NCBI GenBank assembly: GCA_038241255.1
Contig: JBBRFW010000009.1
Coordinates: 1-61,679 of the forward strand
From: Schlegelella_A sp038241255
GTDB lineage: Bacteria; Pseudomonadota; Gammaproteobacteria; Burkholderiales; Burkholderiaceae_C
Direction of reading: 5' to 3'
DNA length: 61,679 nucleotides
Numbering within the stretch: position 1 is the first letter of the stretch; the number at the start of each line of letters is the position of its first letter. The position numbers and the translations under genes are program-made. Under the pieces are notes generated by a model. The model was not told the DNA's origin and did not search any database. It worked only from the letters and a program-made list of their open reading frames with translations. Below, piece by piece: positions 16,939 to 24,902 of the stretch.

Positions 16939-17882
16939 AGATCCTGCTGTTCGGCAAGAACGGGCAGGTCGGCTGGGAGCTGCAGCGCTCGCTGGCGCCG
17001 CTCGGCGACCTCGTCGCCCTCGGCTCGACCGACTGCGAGCCGGTGAGCGGGGATCTGCGTGACCCGGAGGCGCTCGCCGCCACCGTCCGCGTCGTCGCGC
17101 CGCAGCTGATCGTCAACGCCGCCGCTTACACAGCGGTCGATCGCGCCGAGACCGAGTGCGACCTCGCCCACCTCGTCAACGCGACGGCGGTCGGCGTGCT
17201 GGCGCGCGCCGCGAAGGCCGCCGACGCCTTGCTCGTTCACTTCAGCACCGACTACGTCTTCGACGGCAGCGGCAGCGCGCCCTGGCGCGAGGACGACCGA
17301 CCGGCGCCGCTCAGTGCCTACGGCCGCAGCAAGCTCGACGGCGAGACATCGATTCGCGACAGCGGTTGCCGTCACCTCATCCTGCGCACGAGCTGGGTCC
17401 ATGCAGCTCGGGGCGTGAACTTCGCGACAACGATTCTGCGCCTGGCGCGCACGCGGGACTCGCTCGCCGTCATCGACGACCAGATCGGCGCTCCGACGGG
17501 CGCCGAGCTGCTCGCCGACATCACTGCGCACGCATGCCGCGCGGCGGCTGCGCGACCCGAGCTCTACGGCACCTACCACGCCGCCGCAGCGGGCGAGGCG
17601 AGCTGGTACGACTACGCCCGCCACGTCGTCGCCTTCGCGCAGCGACACGGTCAGACGTTCAGCGTCGATCTGGAAGCGATTCGGCCAATTCCGAGCTCCG
17701 CCTATCCGCAAGCGGCGGCCCGGCCGAAGAACTCGCGGCTCGACACGCGCAAGCTTCAACAGGCTTTCCGCTTGACCTTGCCAGCCTGGCAGGTCGGCGT
17801 CGATCGCATGCTGAATGAGGTCTTCGCGACTCCGGACACGGGATCGACAGACCGGCGCGAAGGTCCGGCGCATGCAGATTGA
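16935..17882 (+). CDS. rfbD: dTDP-4-dehydrorhamnose reductase
   Basis: Last step of dTDP-L-rhamnose synthesis; 315 residues with a GTG start overlapping the rfbB stop (GTGA). It begins KILLFGKNGQVGWEL, then VDRAET and FSTDYVFDGSG; the catalytic Tyr/Lys are in SAYGRSKLDGE, followed by LRTSWVHAARGVNFA. An in-frame reading further upstream exists but is out of family. Its stop codon lies inside the palindrome that precedes the vapBC-like pair. Confidence 0.96.
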   Translation: MKILLFGKNGQVGWELQRSLAPLGDLVALGSTDCEPVSGDLRDPEALAATVRVVAPQLIVNAAAYTAVDRAETECDLAHLVNATAVGVLARAAKAADALLVHFSTDYVFDGSGSAPWREDDRPAPLSAYGRSKLDGETSIRDSGCRHLILRTSWVHAARGVNFATTILRLARTRDSLAVIDDQIGAPTGAELLADITAHACRAAAARPELYGTYHAAAAGEASWYDYARHVVAFAQRHGQTFSVDLEAIRPIPSSAYPQAAARPKNSRLDTRKLQQAFRLTLPAWQVGVDRMLNEVFATPDTGSTDRREGPAHAD

Positions 17883-17907
17883 TGCGTTCGCATCAAAGCA
17901 TTAAGAT
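17879..17907 (+). promoter_or_regulatory. vapBC promoter with operator palindrome; leaderless transcript predicted
   Basis: TTGATG (17879–17884) and TAAGAT (17902–17907) are separated by exactly 17 bases, a good sigma-70 layout. The start point would fall on or next to the antitoxin ATG at 17914, so the mRNA would be leaderless. The -35 is embedded in the 18-base inverted repeat TTGATGCG-TT-CGCATCAA (17879–17896), a natural place for autorepression by the antitoxin. Confidence 0.6.
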
Positions 17908-17913
17908 GTTGTC

Positions 17914-18156
17914 ATGCGTACCACCCTCGATCTCCCCGACGCACTTCTGCGGCAGCTGAAGGCCAGGGCGGCGCTCGAAGGAACGTCTCTCAAGTCGTTC
18001 ATGCGCAACGTCGTCGAACGCGGATTGAGGGCGCCCACCGATCCTATTCCGCACTCCTCGCCCGACCCGTCGGCGCTGCCGTCGATCCGTCTCGGCCGGC
18101 CATTGAACCTGGCGCGCCCGAGCAACGCCGCGTTGTTCAAGCTGCTCGATGACTGA
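17914..18156 (+). CDS. VapB-like ribbon-helix-helix antitoxin
   Basis: An 80-residue protein starting MRTTLDLPDALLRQLKARAA, with the beta-strand plus two helices expected of a ribbon-helix-helix DNA-binding domain (about 1–45). The C-terminal tail (about 60–80) is the expected toxin-binding part. It overlaps the PIN-domain toxin by 8 bases, the classic antitoxin–toxin order. It lies inside the rhamnose operon between rfbD and rfbA. The family call is firm at fold level, not at subfamily level. Confidence 0.85.
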   Translation: MRTTLDLPDALLRQLKARAALEGTSLKSFMRNVVERGLRAPTDPIPHSSPDPSALPSIRLGRPLNLARPSNAALFKLLDD

Positions 18157-18625
18157 CAAGAGGCCGGCCCGAGCGATGCCGGCCGTCGTCGGCGACCTGC
18201 CCGACGTCAACGTTTGGCTCGCTCTGGCCATCGAAGAACACCCTCACCACGAGGCGGCCGCGTCGTACTGGACAAGCCACGCGGGCGAGTCCCGATTTTT
18301 CTGCCGCTTGAGTGCAATGAGCCTCGTGCGGCTGCTCGCTCATCCGAAGCTGATGGCGGACAAGCCCCTCACCCTGACGAAGGCGTGGGCCCTGTATCGC
18401 CGCTTCGCTAGCCTGCCCGGCGTTGCCATGCTCGCGGAGCCCGAAGGGCTCGACGCCGATTTCGACGCGCTCTTCGAGCCCAAGTTTCCAGTGCGTCTGT
18501 TCACCGACGCCTATTTCGCTGCCCTCGCTGGCAAGGCCCAGGTTCGGCTGGTTACGTTCGACCGGGATTTCGAGCGCTTCGACCGCGTTGCGCTGCTGCG
18601 GCTTGCGGCCCCGCACGCCGAATGA
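18149..18625 (+). CDS. VapC-like PIN-domain toxin
   Basis: Probable endoribonuclease of 158 residues. PIN acidic residues are visible: Asp19 in LPDVNVWLAL, the Asp in FTDAYFAALA and the Asp in TFDRDFERF. Known VapC toxins cut tRNA or rRNA; the target here cannot be told. A second ATG at 18176 (MPAVVGDLPDV) is a reasonable alternative start. Its stop overlaps the rfbA ATG (ATGA), so the toxin is coupled to the sugar operon. Confidence 0.88.
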   Translation: MTDKRPARAMPAVVGDLPDVNVWLALAIEEHPHHEAAASYWTSHAGESRFFCRLSAMSLVRLLAHPKLMADKPLTLTKAWALYRRFASLPGVAMLAEPEGLDADFDALFEPKFPVRLFTDAYFAALAGKAQVRLVTFDRDFERFDRVALLRLAAPHAE

Positions 18626-19515
18626 ACGCCGCCCCGCTCCGCAAGGGAATCATCCTCGCCGGCGGCTCGGGAACGCGGCTGCACCCGGCGACGCTCGCCG
18701 TTAGCAAGCAGCTGCTGCCGGTGTACGACAAGCCAATGGTGTACTACCCGCTCAGCACGTTGATGCTTGCCGGCATCCGCGACATCCTCCTCATCAGCAC
18801 GCCGCAGGATGTGCCGCGCTTCGAGTCGCTGCTCGGCGACGGCTCGCAATGGGGCGTCTCGATCGGCTACTGCGTGCAGCCGAGCCCCGACGGCCTTGCA
18901 CAAGCGTTTATCCTCGGCCGCGCCTTCGTCGGCGGCGGCGCCAGCGCCCTCGTCCTCGGCGACAACATCTTCTACGGCCACGACCTGCAGAGGATGCTCG
19001 AGTCGGCCTCGGCGCGTCCCTCGGGCGCGTCGGTGTTCGCCTATCACGTCAACGACCCGGAACGCTACGGTGTGGTCGCCTTCGACGAGCAGCGGCGCGC
19101 GCAGAGCATCGAGGAAAAGCCCGCCGCGCCGAAGAGCAGCTACGCCGTCACCGGCCTCTACTTTTACGATGCTGACGTGTGCGACATCGCCGCCTCGATC
19201 CGACCCTCGGCGCGCGGGGAGCTCGAGATCACCGACGTCAACGCGAGATACCTCGAGCGCGGCGACCTCCACGTCGAGGTGCTTGGCCGGGGCTACGCCT
19301 GGCTCGACACCGGCACGCACGACAGCCTGCTCGAGGCCGGGCAGTTCATCGCCACGCTGGAGAAGCGCCAGGGCCTCAAGGTCGCGTGCCCGGAGGAAGT
19401 GGCCTATCGCGCCGGCTGGATCAGCCGCGAGCAGCTGTGCGCGATGGCGCAGCCGATGGTGAAGAGCGGCTACGGCAAGTACTTGCTGCAGATTGCCGAC
19501 AGCAAGGTGTTCTGA
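18622..19515 (+). CDS. rfbA: Glucose-1-phosphate thymidylyltransferase
   Basis: First step of dTDP-rhamnose synthesis; 297 residues. The nucleotidyltransferase signature GIILAGGSGTRLHPAT lies at the N-terminus, then KQLLPVYDKPMVYYPLS, LGDNIFYGHDL, and IEEKPAAPKSSYAVTGLYFYD. It is preceded by the VapC toxin gene with a 4-base overlap and followed by rfbC, whose ATG shares one base with this stop. Confidence 0.97.
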   Translation: MNAAPLRKGIILAGGSGTRLHPATLAVSKQLLPVYDKPMVYYPLSTLMLAGIRDILLISTPQDVPRFESLLGDGSQWGVSIGYCVQPSPDGLAQAFILGRAFVGGGASALVLGDNIFYGHDLQRMLESASARPSGASVFAYHVNDPERYGVVAFDEQRRAQSIEEKPAAPKSSYAVTGLYFYDADVCDIAASIRPSARGELEITDVNARYLERGDLHVEVLGRGYAWLDTGTHDSLLEAGQFIATLEKRQGLKVACPEEVAYRAGWISREQLCAMAQPMVKSGYGKYLLQIADSKVF

Positions 19516-20066
19516 TGCAGATGACTCCAACCGCGCTCGCCGGCGTGTTGATCGTCGATCCCAAGGTGTTCGCCGACTCTCGGGGCTTCTTCCTCGAAAG
19601 CTTCAACCAGCGGCAATTCGACGCCGCCGTCGGAGCGCCGGTGACGTTCGTTCAGGACAACCACTCGCGCTCGGCCAAGGGCGTGCTACGCGGGCTGCAC
19701 CTGCAGGTGGCGCCGCATGCGCAGGGCAAGCTCGTGCGGGTGACGAGCGGACTGATCTTCGACGTCGCCGTCGACGTTCGTCCGGGCAGCGCCACTTACG
19801 GCGAGTGGACCGGGCTCGAGCTCGACGACGTCACCCATCGCCAGCTGTGGATTCCACCCGGACTCGCGCACGGCTTCCTCGTCATGAGCGAGCACGCCGA
19901 CGTCCAGTACAAGACCACCGACTACTACACGCCTGCGGCCGAGATCGGCATCCGCTGGAACGATCCGGTGCTGGCGATCGCCTGGCCGGCGCTCGACGTG
20001 CCGTTCACGCTCTCCGCCAAGGACCGCGTCGCGTCACCGCTGGGCGAGGCCATGCCGAAAGCGTAG
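19515..20066 (+). CDS. rfbC: dTDP-4-dehydrorhamnose 3,5-epimerase
   Basis: Third step of dTDP-rhamnose synthesis; a cupin of 183 residues. Active-site His62 is in GVLRGLHLQ, Lys72 in GKLVRV and Tyr132 in VQYKTTDYY; FVQDNHSRS and IPPGLAHGF are also family motifs. It starts at the ATG sharing a base with the rfbA stop and completes the BDAC set. A 91-base gap with a promoter follows. Confidence 0.96.
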   Translation: MQMTPTALAGVLIVDPKVFADSRGFFLESFNQRQFDAAVGAPVTFVQDNHSRSAKGVLRGLHLQVAPHAQGKLVRVTSGLIFDVAVDVRPGSATYGEWTGLELDDVTHRQLWIPPGLAHGFLVMSEHADVQYKTTDYYTPAAEIGIRWNDPVLAIAWPALDVPFTLSAKDRVASPLGEAMPKA

Positions 20067-20120
20067 CGGCCGCCAACAAATTAGCGTTCTTCGCCGCGTC
20101 GACCGCGCACCGACTCCGTA

Positions 20121-20146
20121 TACACTGCTGCGTTCAGCCATTGAAC
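20121..20146 (+). promoter_or_regulatory. Promoter -10 and palindromic operator candidate of the EPS regulator
   Basis: TACACT (20121–20126, in the context GTATACACT) is followed after 5 bases by GTTCA-GCCAT-TGAAC (20132–20146), 11 bases before the regulator start. Spacing and sequence match the copy before rfbB, including the trailing AACAC. Its location ahead of a MarR-type gene suggests autoregulation. Confidence 0.65.
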
Positions 20147-20157
20147 ACAGGCCGCCG

Positions 20158-20514
20158 TTGCACCCCGAAGCCTCCGCCTCCGACGAAGACGCTGCCGTCG
20201 CCTTGCTGCGCCTCCTCGACGAGCACCCCGAGTACTCACAGCGCCAGCTCGCGACCGAGCTCGGCGTCAGCCTTGGCAAGACGCACTACCTGCTGAAGGC
20301 GCTGCTCGGCAAAGGCTGGGTCAAGGCGCAGAATTTCCAACGCAGCGACCGCAAGCTTGGCTACCTCTATGTGCTGACGCCGACTGGCATCCGACAGCGC
20401 CTGCAGCTGACGCAGGCCTTCCTGGCGCGCAAGGAGCGCGAGTACGTGGCGCTGCGATCGCAGATCTCGGCGCTGCGCAAGGATCTCGCCGATCAGGGCG
20501 GATCGCGGTCATGA
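20158..20514 (+). CDS. MarR-type EPS-associated transcriptional regulator
   Basis: A 118-residue winged-helix regulator of the kind tied to exopolysaccharide clusters. It starts with TTG (only a weak AGG lies upstream). The helix-turn-helix covers about 22–48 (YSQRQLATELGVSLGKTHYLLKAL), the wing follows with GWVKAQNFQRSD, and a charged coiled-coil tail from about 80 probably dimerises. It is separated from rfbC by 91 bases holding the palindromic operator candidate, and overlaps manC by 4 bases, so it heads the long downstream operon. Repressor or activator role is not determinable from sequence. Confidence 0.85.
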   Translation: MHPEASASDEDAAVALLRLLDEHPEYSQRQLATELGVSLGKTHYLLKALLGKGWVKAQNFQRSDRKLGYLYVLTPTGIRQRLQLTQAFLARKEREYVALRSQISALRKDLADQGGSRS

Positions 20515-22022
20515 GTAATACGGTCCTCATTGCCGTTCCGGTGATCCTCGCCGGCGGCAGCGGCACGCGGCTCTGGCCGCTCAGCCGCTCGCTCCATCCC
20601 AAGCAATACCTTTCGCTCGGGGTCGGCGCGGGTGACCAGACGCTTTTCCAGCAGGCCGCCCGCCGGGCGAGCGCGGTCGCCGAGGCGGGCATCGCGGTGC
20701 AGGCGCCGCTGATTGTCGCCAACGAAGAGCATCGCTTCACCGTCGTCGAGCAGCTGCGGGCCGTCGGCATCGAGCCGGCGCGCGTCCTGCTCGAGCCCTT
20801 CGGCCGCAACACCGCACCGGCGCTGCAGCTCGCCGCGCTCGAGGCGACGCGGACAGCCGCGAACGACATCGATCCGATCCTTATCGTCACGCCGGCCGAT
20901 CACGCCGTCACCCGGCCCGAGGCGTTCAGCGCGGCGATACGAAGTGCCGTTCGCGCCGCAGCGCGGGGCGGCATCGTCGTCCTCGGCATTCGGCCCGAGC
21001 GGCCCGATACCGGCTACGGATACATCCGTGCCGGCGCGGACGACGGCGGCAGCGATTCGCTGCCGGTCGCGGCCTTCGTCGAGAAGCCCGACCTGGCGAC
21101 GGCGGAGCGCTATCTCGCCGACGGTGGCTACTACTGGAACGGCGGCGTGTTCGTGCTCCGCGCGAGCGTCTGGTGTGACGCCCTGCTCCGCTTCCGTCCC
21201 GACGTGGCGACGGCAACGGAGGTCGCGTTCCGCAGCGCCACCAGCGACGCGACCTTCCTCCGCTTCGATGCCAAGGCGTTCGCCGCCATTCCCGCCGACA
21301 GCATCGACTACGCGGTCATCGAGCCGGCGAGCCGCGAGGGCCCGGGCATCGCCATCCGCATGGTTCCGCTCGACGCCGGCTGGAGCGATCTAGGCGCCTG
21401 GGACGCGGTCTGGCAAGTCGGTGTCCACGACGGCGACGGCAACGCCACGCACGGCGATGCCCTCGTCCGTAACTCGCGCAACACGCTCGTCCACGCCACC
21501 AGTCGCCTCGTCGGCGTGATCGGCCTGGACGACGTGACGGTGGTCGAGACCGCCGATGCGGTGCTCGTCGCCCATCGATCGAAGAGCGGCGAGGTCAAGG
21601 AGATGGTGGCTACGCTCGCCGAGACTGGCCGCAGCGAGGCGAGCACGCACCGCCGCGTGCATCGCCCTTGGGGCTGGTACGAATGTGTAGATCGGGGCCC
21701 CCGATTCCAGGTCAAGCGCATCGTCGTCAAGCCTGGCGCGCGTCTCAGCCTGCAGATGCATCACCACCGCGCCGAGCACTGGGTCGTCGTCTCGGGGACC
21801 GCCGAGGTAACGAACGGCACCGCCGTGTCGATGCTGAGCGAGAACCAGAGCACCTACATCCCGCTCGGCCAGACGCATCGCCTGGCGAACCCCGGCAAGG
21901 TGCCGCTCGAGATCATCGAGGTGCAGTCGGGGTCGTACCTCGGGGAGGACGACATCGTGCGGTTCGAAGACAGCTATGGGCGCCAACGCGACTACAACCC
22001 GGCCGGTCGAGAGCCACGGTGA
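20511..22022 (+). CDS. manC: Mannose-1-phosphate guanylyltransferase / mannose-6-phosphate isomerase
   Basis: Bifunctional enzyme of 503 residues giving GDP-mannose. The N-terminal transferase domain (1–about 350) has VILAGGSGTRLWPLSR, HPKQYL, LLEPFGRNTAPA, VTPADHAV and FVEKPDLATAE. The C-terminal cupin (about 380–495) has RPWGWYE, KPGARLSLQMHHHRAEHW and the zinc-type ligands of the isomerase. A phosphomannomutase is not in the window. Its stop overlaps the GTG of the next gene. Confidence 0.95.
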   Translation: MSNTVLIAVPVILAGGSGTRLWPLSRSLHPKQYLSLGVGAGDQTLFQQAARRASAVAEAGIAVQAPLIVANEEHRFTVVEQLRAVGIEPARVLLEPFGRNTAPALQLAALEATRTAANDIDPILIVTPADHAVTRPEAFSAAIRSAVRAAARGGIVVLGIRPERPDTGYGYIRAGADDGGSDSLPVAAFVEKPDLATAERYLADGGYYWNGGVFVLRASVWCDALLRFRPDVATATEVAFRSATSDATFLRFDAKAFAAIPADSIDYAVIEPASREGPGIAIRMVPLDAGWSDLGAWDAVWQVGVHDGDGNATHGDALVRNSRNTLVHATSRLVGVIGLDDVTVVETADAVLVAHRSKSGEVKEMVATLAETGRSEASTHRRVHRPWGWYECVDRGPRFQVKRIVVKPGARLSLQMHHHRAEHWVVVSGTAEVTNGTAVSMLSENQSTYIPLGQTHRLANPGKVPLEIIEVQSGSYLGEDDIVRFEDSYGRQRDYNPAGREPR

Positions 22023-23341
22023 AAGTCACCGTCATCGGCAGCGGCTACGTCGGGCTTGTCACCGGAGCCTGTCTGGCCGACCTCGGCAACGATGTCGTCT
22101 GCCTCGACATCGATGAACGCAAGATCGCACTGCTGCGCGCAGGCACGATCCCGATCCACGAACCCGGCCTGAGCGAGACTGTTCACCGAAATGCCGCGTC
22201 GGGCCGGCTTCGCTTCAGCACCGACGCGTGCGCAGCGGCACTTCACGGCAAGGTGCAGTTCATCGCCGTCGGCACTCCGCCGGACGAGGACGGCTCCGCG
22301 GATCTGCAATACGTGCTCGCCGCGGCGCGCCAGATCGGCAGGCACATGGACGGCTATCGAGTCGTCGTCGACAAGAGCACCGTTCCCGTCGGCACCGCCG
22401 CCCAGGTCGCAGCAGCGCTCGCCGACGAGTTGCGCAAGCGCGGCGCAGACCTGCCGTACGCCGTCATCTCGAATCCGGAATTCCTCAAGGAAGGCAGCGC
22501 CATCGCCGATTTCATGCGCCCCGACCGAATCCTTATCGGCAGCAACGACGAACGGGCCACCGATGTCATGCGCCAGCTCTACGCACCGTTCGAGCGCAAC
22601 CACGCCAAGCTGATGGTTACCGACGTCGCTTCGGCCGAGCTCACGAAATATGCCGCAAATGCGATGCTGGCGACGCGGATCAGCTTCATGAACGAGATGG
22701 CACTGCTGGCAGAACGCCTTGGCGCCGACATCGATGCGGTGCGGCGCGGCGTCGGCAGCGACCCGCGGATCGGTCATCACTTCCTCTACGCAGGATGCGG
22801 CTATGGAGGTTCCTGCTTTCCGAAGGACCTTAAAGCTCTCGTGCAAACCGCTTCCAAGGTGGGCATTCCTATGCGCCTACTGTCCGCAGTCGAAGCGGCG
22901 AACGAGCATCAAAAGCTCGTTTTGATCGAGAAGATCGAGGCCCGATTTGGCGCGAATCTCGCAGGCAAGGTGTTCGCGATCTGGGGGCTCGCCTTCAAGC
23001 CGGGAACCGACGACATGCGGCAGGCACCCAGCCAGGTGGTCGTGCGCGAACTCGCAAAGCGCGGTGCGCAGATCAAAGCGTACGACCCGGCAGCCGCCGC
23101 CGAGGCGCGACGAGTGTTGGGCGACGTCGCCGGCCTGGAGTTCAGCGGCGCAGCGTTGGACGCGTTGCGCGGTGCCGATGCGCTCGTGATCGTCACCGAG
23201 TGGAAGGAATTTCGCAGCCCCGATCTCGAGCGGATGCGCTCGTTGATGCGCCAGCCCGTGCTCTTCGACGGCCGCAACATCCTCGACCCGCGCGAAGCCC
23301 GCAATGCCGGCTTCGAGTACGCCGGAATCGGCCGGTCATGA
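22019..23341 (+). CDS. UDP-glucose/UDP-N-acetylglucosamine 6-dehydrogenase
   Basis: Oxidises the C6 hydroxyl of a UDP-sugar to a carboxylate in two steps; 440 residues with a GTG start. It has the Rossmann motif VIGSGYVGLVTG (5–16), VGTPPDEDGSAD, Lys210 (AELTKYAANA), and the nucleophile Cys266 in GYGGSCFPKD. By overall motif it is closest to UDP-glucose dehydrogenases (Ugd/RkpK). Its neighbour WlbA-like needs UDP-N-acetylglucosaminuronate, so it may instead act on UDP-GlcNAc as WbpA does. Substrate is left open. Confidence 0.9.
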   Translation: MKVTVIGSGYVGLVTGACLADLGNDVVCLDIDERKIALLRAGTIPIHEPGLSETVHRNAASGRLRFSTDACAAALHGKVQFIAVGTPPDEDGSADLQYVLAAARQIGRHMDGYRVVVDKSTVPVGTAAQVAAALADELRKRGADLPYAVISNPEFLKEGSAIADFMRPDRILIGSNDERATDVMRQLYAPFERNHAKLMVTDVASAELTKYAANAMLATRISFMNEMALLAERLGADIDAVRRGVGSDPRIGHHFLYAGCGYGGSCFPKDLKALVQTASKVGIPMRLLSAVEAANEHQKLVLIEKIEARFGANLAGKVFAIWGLAFKPGTDDMRQAPSQVVVRELAKRGAQIKAYDPAAAAEARRVLGDVAGLEFSGAALDALRGADALVIVTEWKEFRSPDLERMRSLMRQPVLFDGRNILDPREARNAGFEYAGIGRS

Positions 23342-24396
23342 TCGGTATCGCGCTCGTCGGCTGCGGCCGGATCGCCAAGCGCCATGCTGAATTGCTCGGC
23401 ACGGGGCAGATTGAGGGTGCACGCCTGGCTGCGGTTTGCGACGCGAAGGCCGACCGTGCCGCGCTGTTCGGGTCGCGCTACGCCGTTCCATGGTTCGACT
23501 CGATCGATTCCATGCTGGTGGCCCCCGGCATCGATGCGGTGGCGATCCTGACGCCCAGCGGCATGCATGCCGAGCACGCTATTCGGGTCGCCCGCGCGCG
23601 CCGGCACGTCATCGTCGAAAAGCCAATGGCGCTGACGCTCAGCGATGCCGAAGCGATGATCGAAGCGGCCGACGCGGCCGCCGTCCGGCTATTCGTCGTC
23701 AAGCAGAATCGCTTCAACGTGCCGGTAGTGAAAGCGCGGGAGGCCCTCGACGCGGGGCGCTTCGGCAAGCTCGTGCTCGGCACGGTTCGGGTGCGCTGGT
23801 GCCGCGATCAAGCCTACTACGCGCAGGACGACTGGCGCGGAACATGGGCGCAGGACGGCGGCGTTCTCGCCAATCAGGCGAGTCATCACGTCGACATGCT
23901 CGGCTGGTTCATGGGCGATGTCGAGTCAGTCCACGCGCGGGCGACGACGGCGCTCGTCGACATTGAGGCCGAAGACACCGCGGTGGCGACACTGCGCTTT
24001 CGCAGTGGTGCGCTCGGCATCATCGAGGCCACCAGCGCGACACGGCCACGTGACATGGAAGGCTCCCTCTCGGTGCTGGGCTCGGGCGGTGCCGTCGAGA
24101 TCGCGGGCTTCGCGGTCAACAAGATCCGCACCTGGCAGTTCGTCGAACCGACGCCAAGCGACGCGGAGGTTATTGAGAAGTATTCGGTGAACCCGCCCAA
24201 CGTGTACGGCTTCGGTCACCAGGCCTATTACGAGCACGTGGTCGACTGTCTCGTCCGCGGGGTGCAGCCGCTGGTCGACGGACATCACGGTCGCCAGAGC
24301 CTCGAGCTCATCATGGCGCTCTACGAATCGATCACCTCCGGGCTCGAGGTGACGCTGCCGCTGCGGGTCGAGCACTGCCGGTTGGGACGAGCATGA
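23338..24396 (+). CDS. Gfo/Idh/MocA oxidoreductase, WlbA/WbpB-like
   Basis: Probable NAD-dependent 3-dehydrogenase acting on UDP-N-acetylglucosaminuronic acid, the first step towards 2,3-diamino uronic acids. The 352-residue protein has the Rossmann start GIALVGCGRIAKRHAE, then VEKPMALT with the conserved EKP motif, QNRFN, and the DGGVLANQASHHVDMLGW region carrying the catalytic His. Order with the acetyltransferase and aminotransferase (B–D–E) matches wbpBDE and wlbABC clusters. ATGA overlaps occur on both sides. Confidence 0.88.
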   Translation: MIGIALVGCGRIAKRHAELLGTGQIEGARLAAVCDAKADRAALFGSRYAVPWFDSIDSMLVAPGIDAVAILTPSGMHAEHAIRVARARRHVIVEKPMALTLSDAEAMIEAADAAAVRLFVVKQNRFNVPVVKAREALDAGRFGKLVLGTVRVRWCRDQAYYAQDDWRGTWAQDGGVLANQASHHVDMLGWFMGDVESVHARATTALVDIEAEDTAVATLRFRSGALGIIEATSATRPRDMEGSLSVLGSGGAVEIAGFAVNKIRTWQFVEPTPSDAEVIEKYSVNPPNVYGFGHQAYYEHVVDCLVRGVQPLVDGHHGRQSLELIMALYESITSGLEVTLPLRVEHCRLGRA

Positions 24397-24902
24397 CCAC
24401 GTCCGCTGTCCTCCTGCCCGCGCTTCGGGCCTCGAGCATTCGCGATGTCACGTGCGGCGCGCGCGTGCGCATCATCGAGCCGGCCAATGTCTACGAGTGC
24501 AGCCTTGGCGACGATTGCTTCGTCGGACCGTTTGTCGAGATCCAGCGCGGCGTGACGATCGGCGCACGCACCAAGATCCAGTCCCACTCCTTCTTGTGCG
24601 AACTCGTCTCGATCGGCACCGATTGCTTTGTCGGCCATGGAGTCATGTTCACCAACGACAAGTTTGCCGGCGGTGGCCCCGCCGGGGGACACCGAAACGC
24701 CTGGGGTCCGACCCGCGTCGGAAATCGGGTGTCGATAGGCTCGAACGCCACGCTGCTGCCAGTCGACATCTGCGACGACGTCGTGATCGGTGCCGGATCG
24801 GTAGTGACGAAGTCCATCTCCAGGCCTGGCATCTACGCGGGCAATCCCGCCCGTTTTCTGCGTGAGACTGCCGTTGCCACCGCCAACCACGGTCAAACAT
24901 AA
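24393..24902 (+). CDS. Left-handed beta-helix N-acetyltransferase, WlbB/WbpD-like
   Basis: A 169-residue hexapeptide-repeat acetyltransferase. Repeats such as CSLGDDCFVGPFVEIQRGV and VSIGTDCFVGHGV build the helix; the loop FTNDKF carries the expected catalytic Asn/Asp, and IYAGNPARFLRE closes the domain. In the WlbB/WbpD family it acetylates the 3-amino group of the UDP-diamino uronic acid. It is flanked by its presumed pathway partners, overlapping both by 1–4 bases. Confidence 0.88.
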   Translation: MTTSAVLLPALRASSIRDVTCGARVRIIEPANVYECSLGDDCFVGPFVEIQRGVTIGARTKIQSHSFLCELVSIGTDCFVGHGVMFTNDKFAGGGPAGGHRNAWGPTRVGNRVSIGSNATLLPVDICDDVVIGAGSVVTKSISRPGIYAGNPARFLRETAVATANHGQT

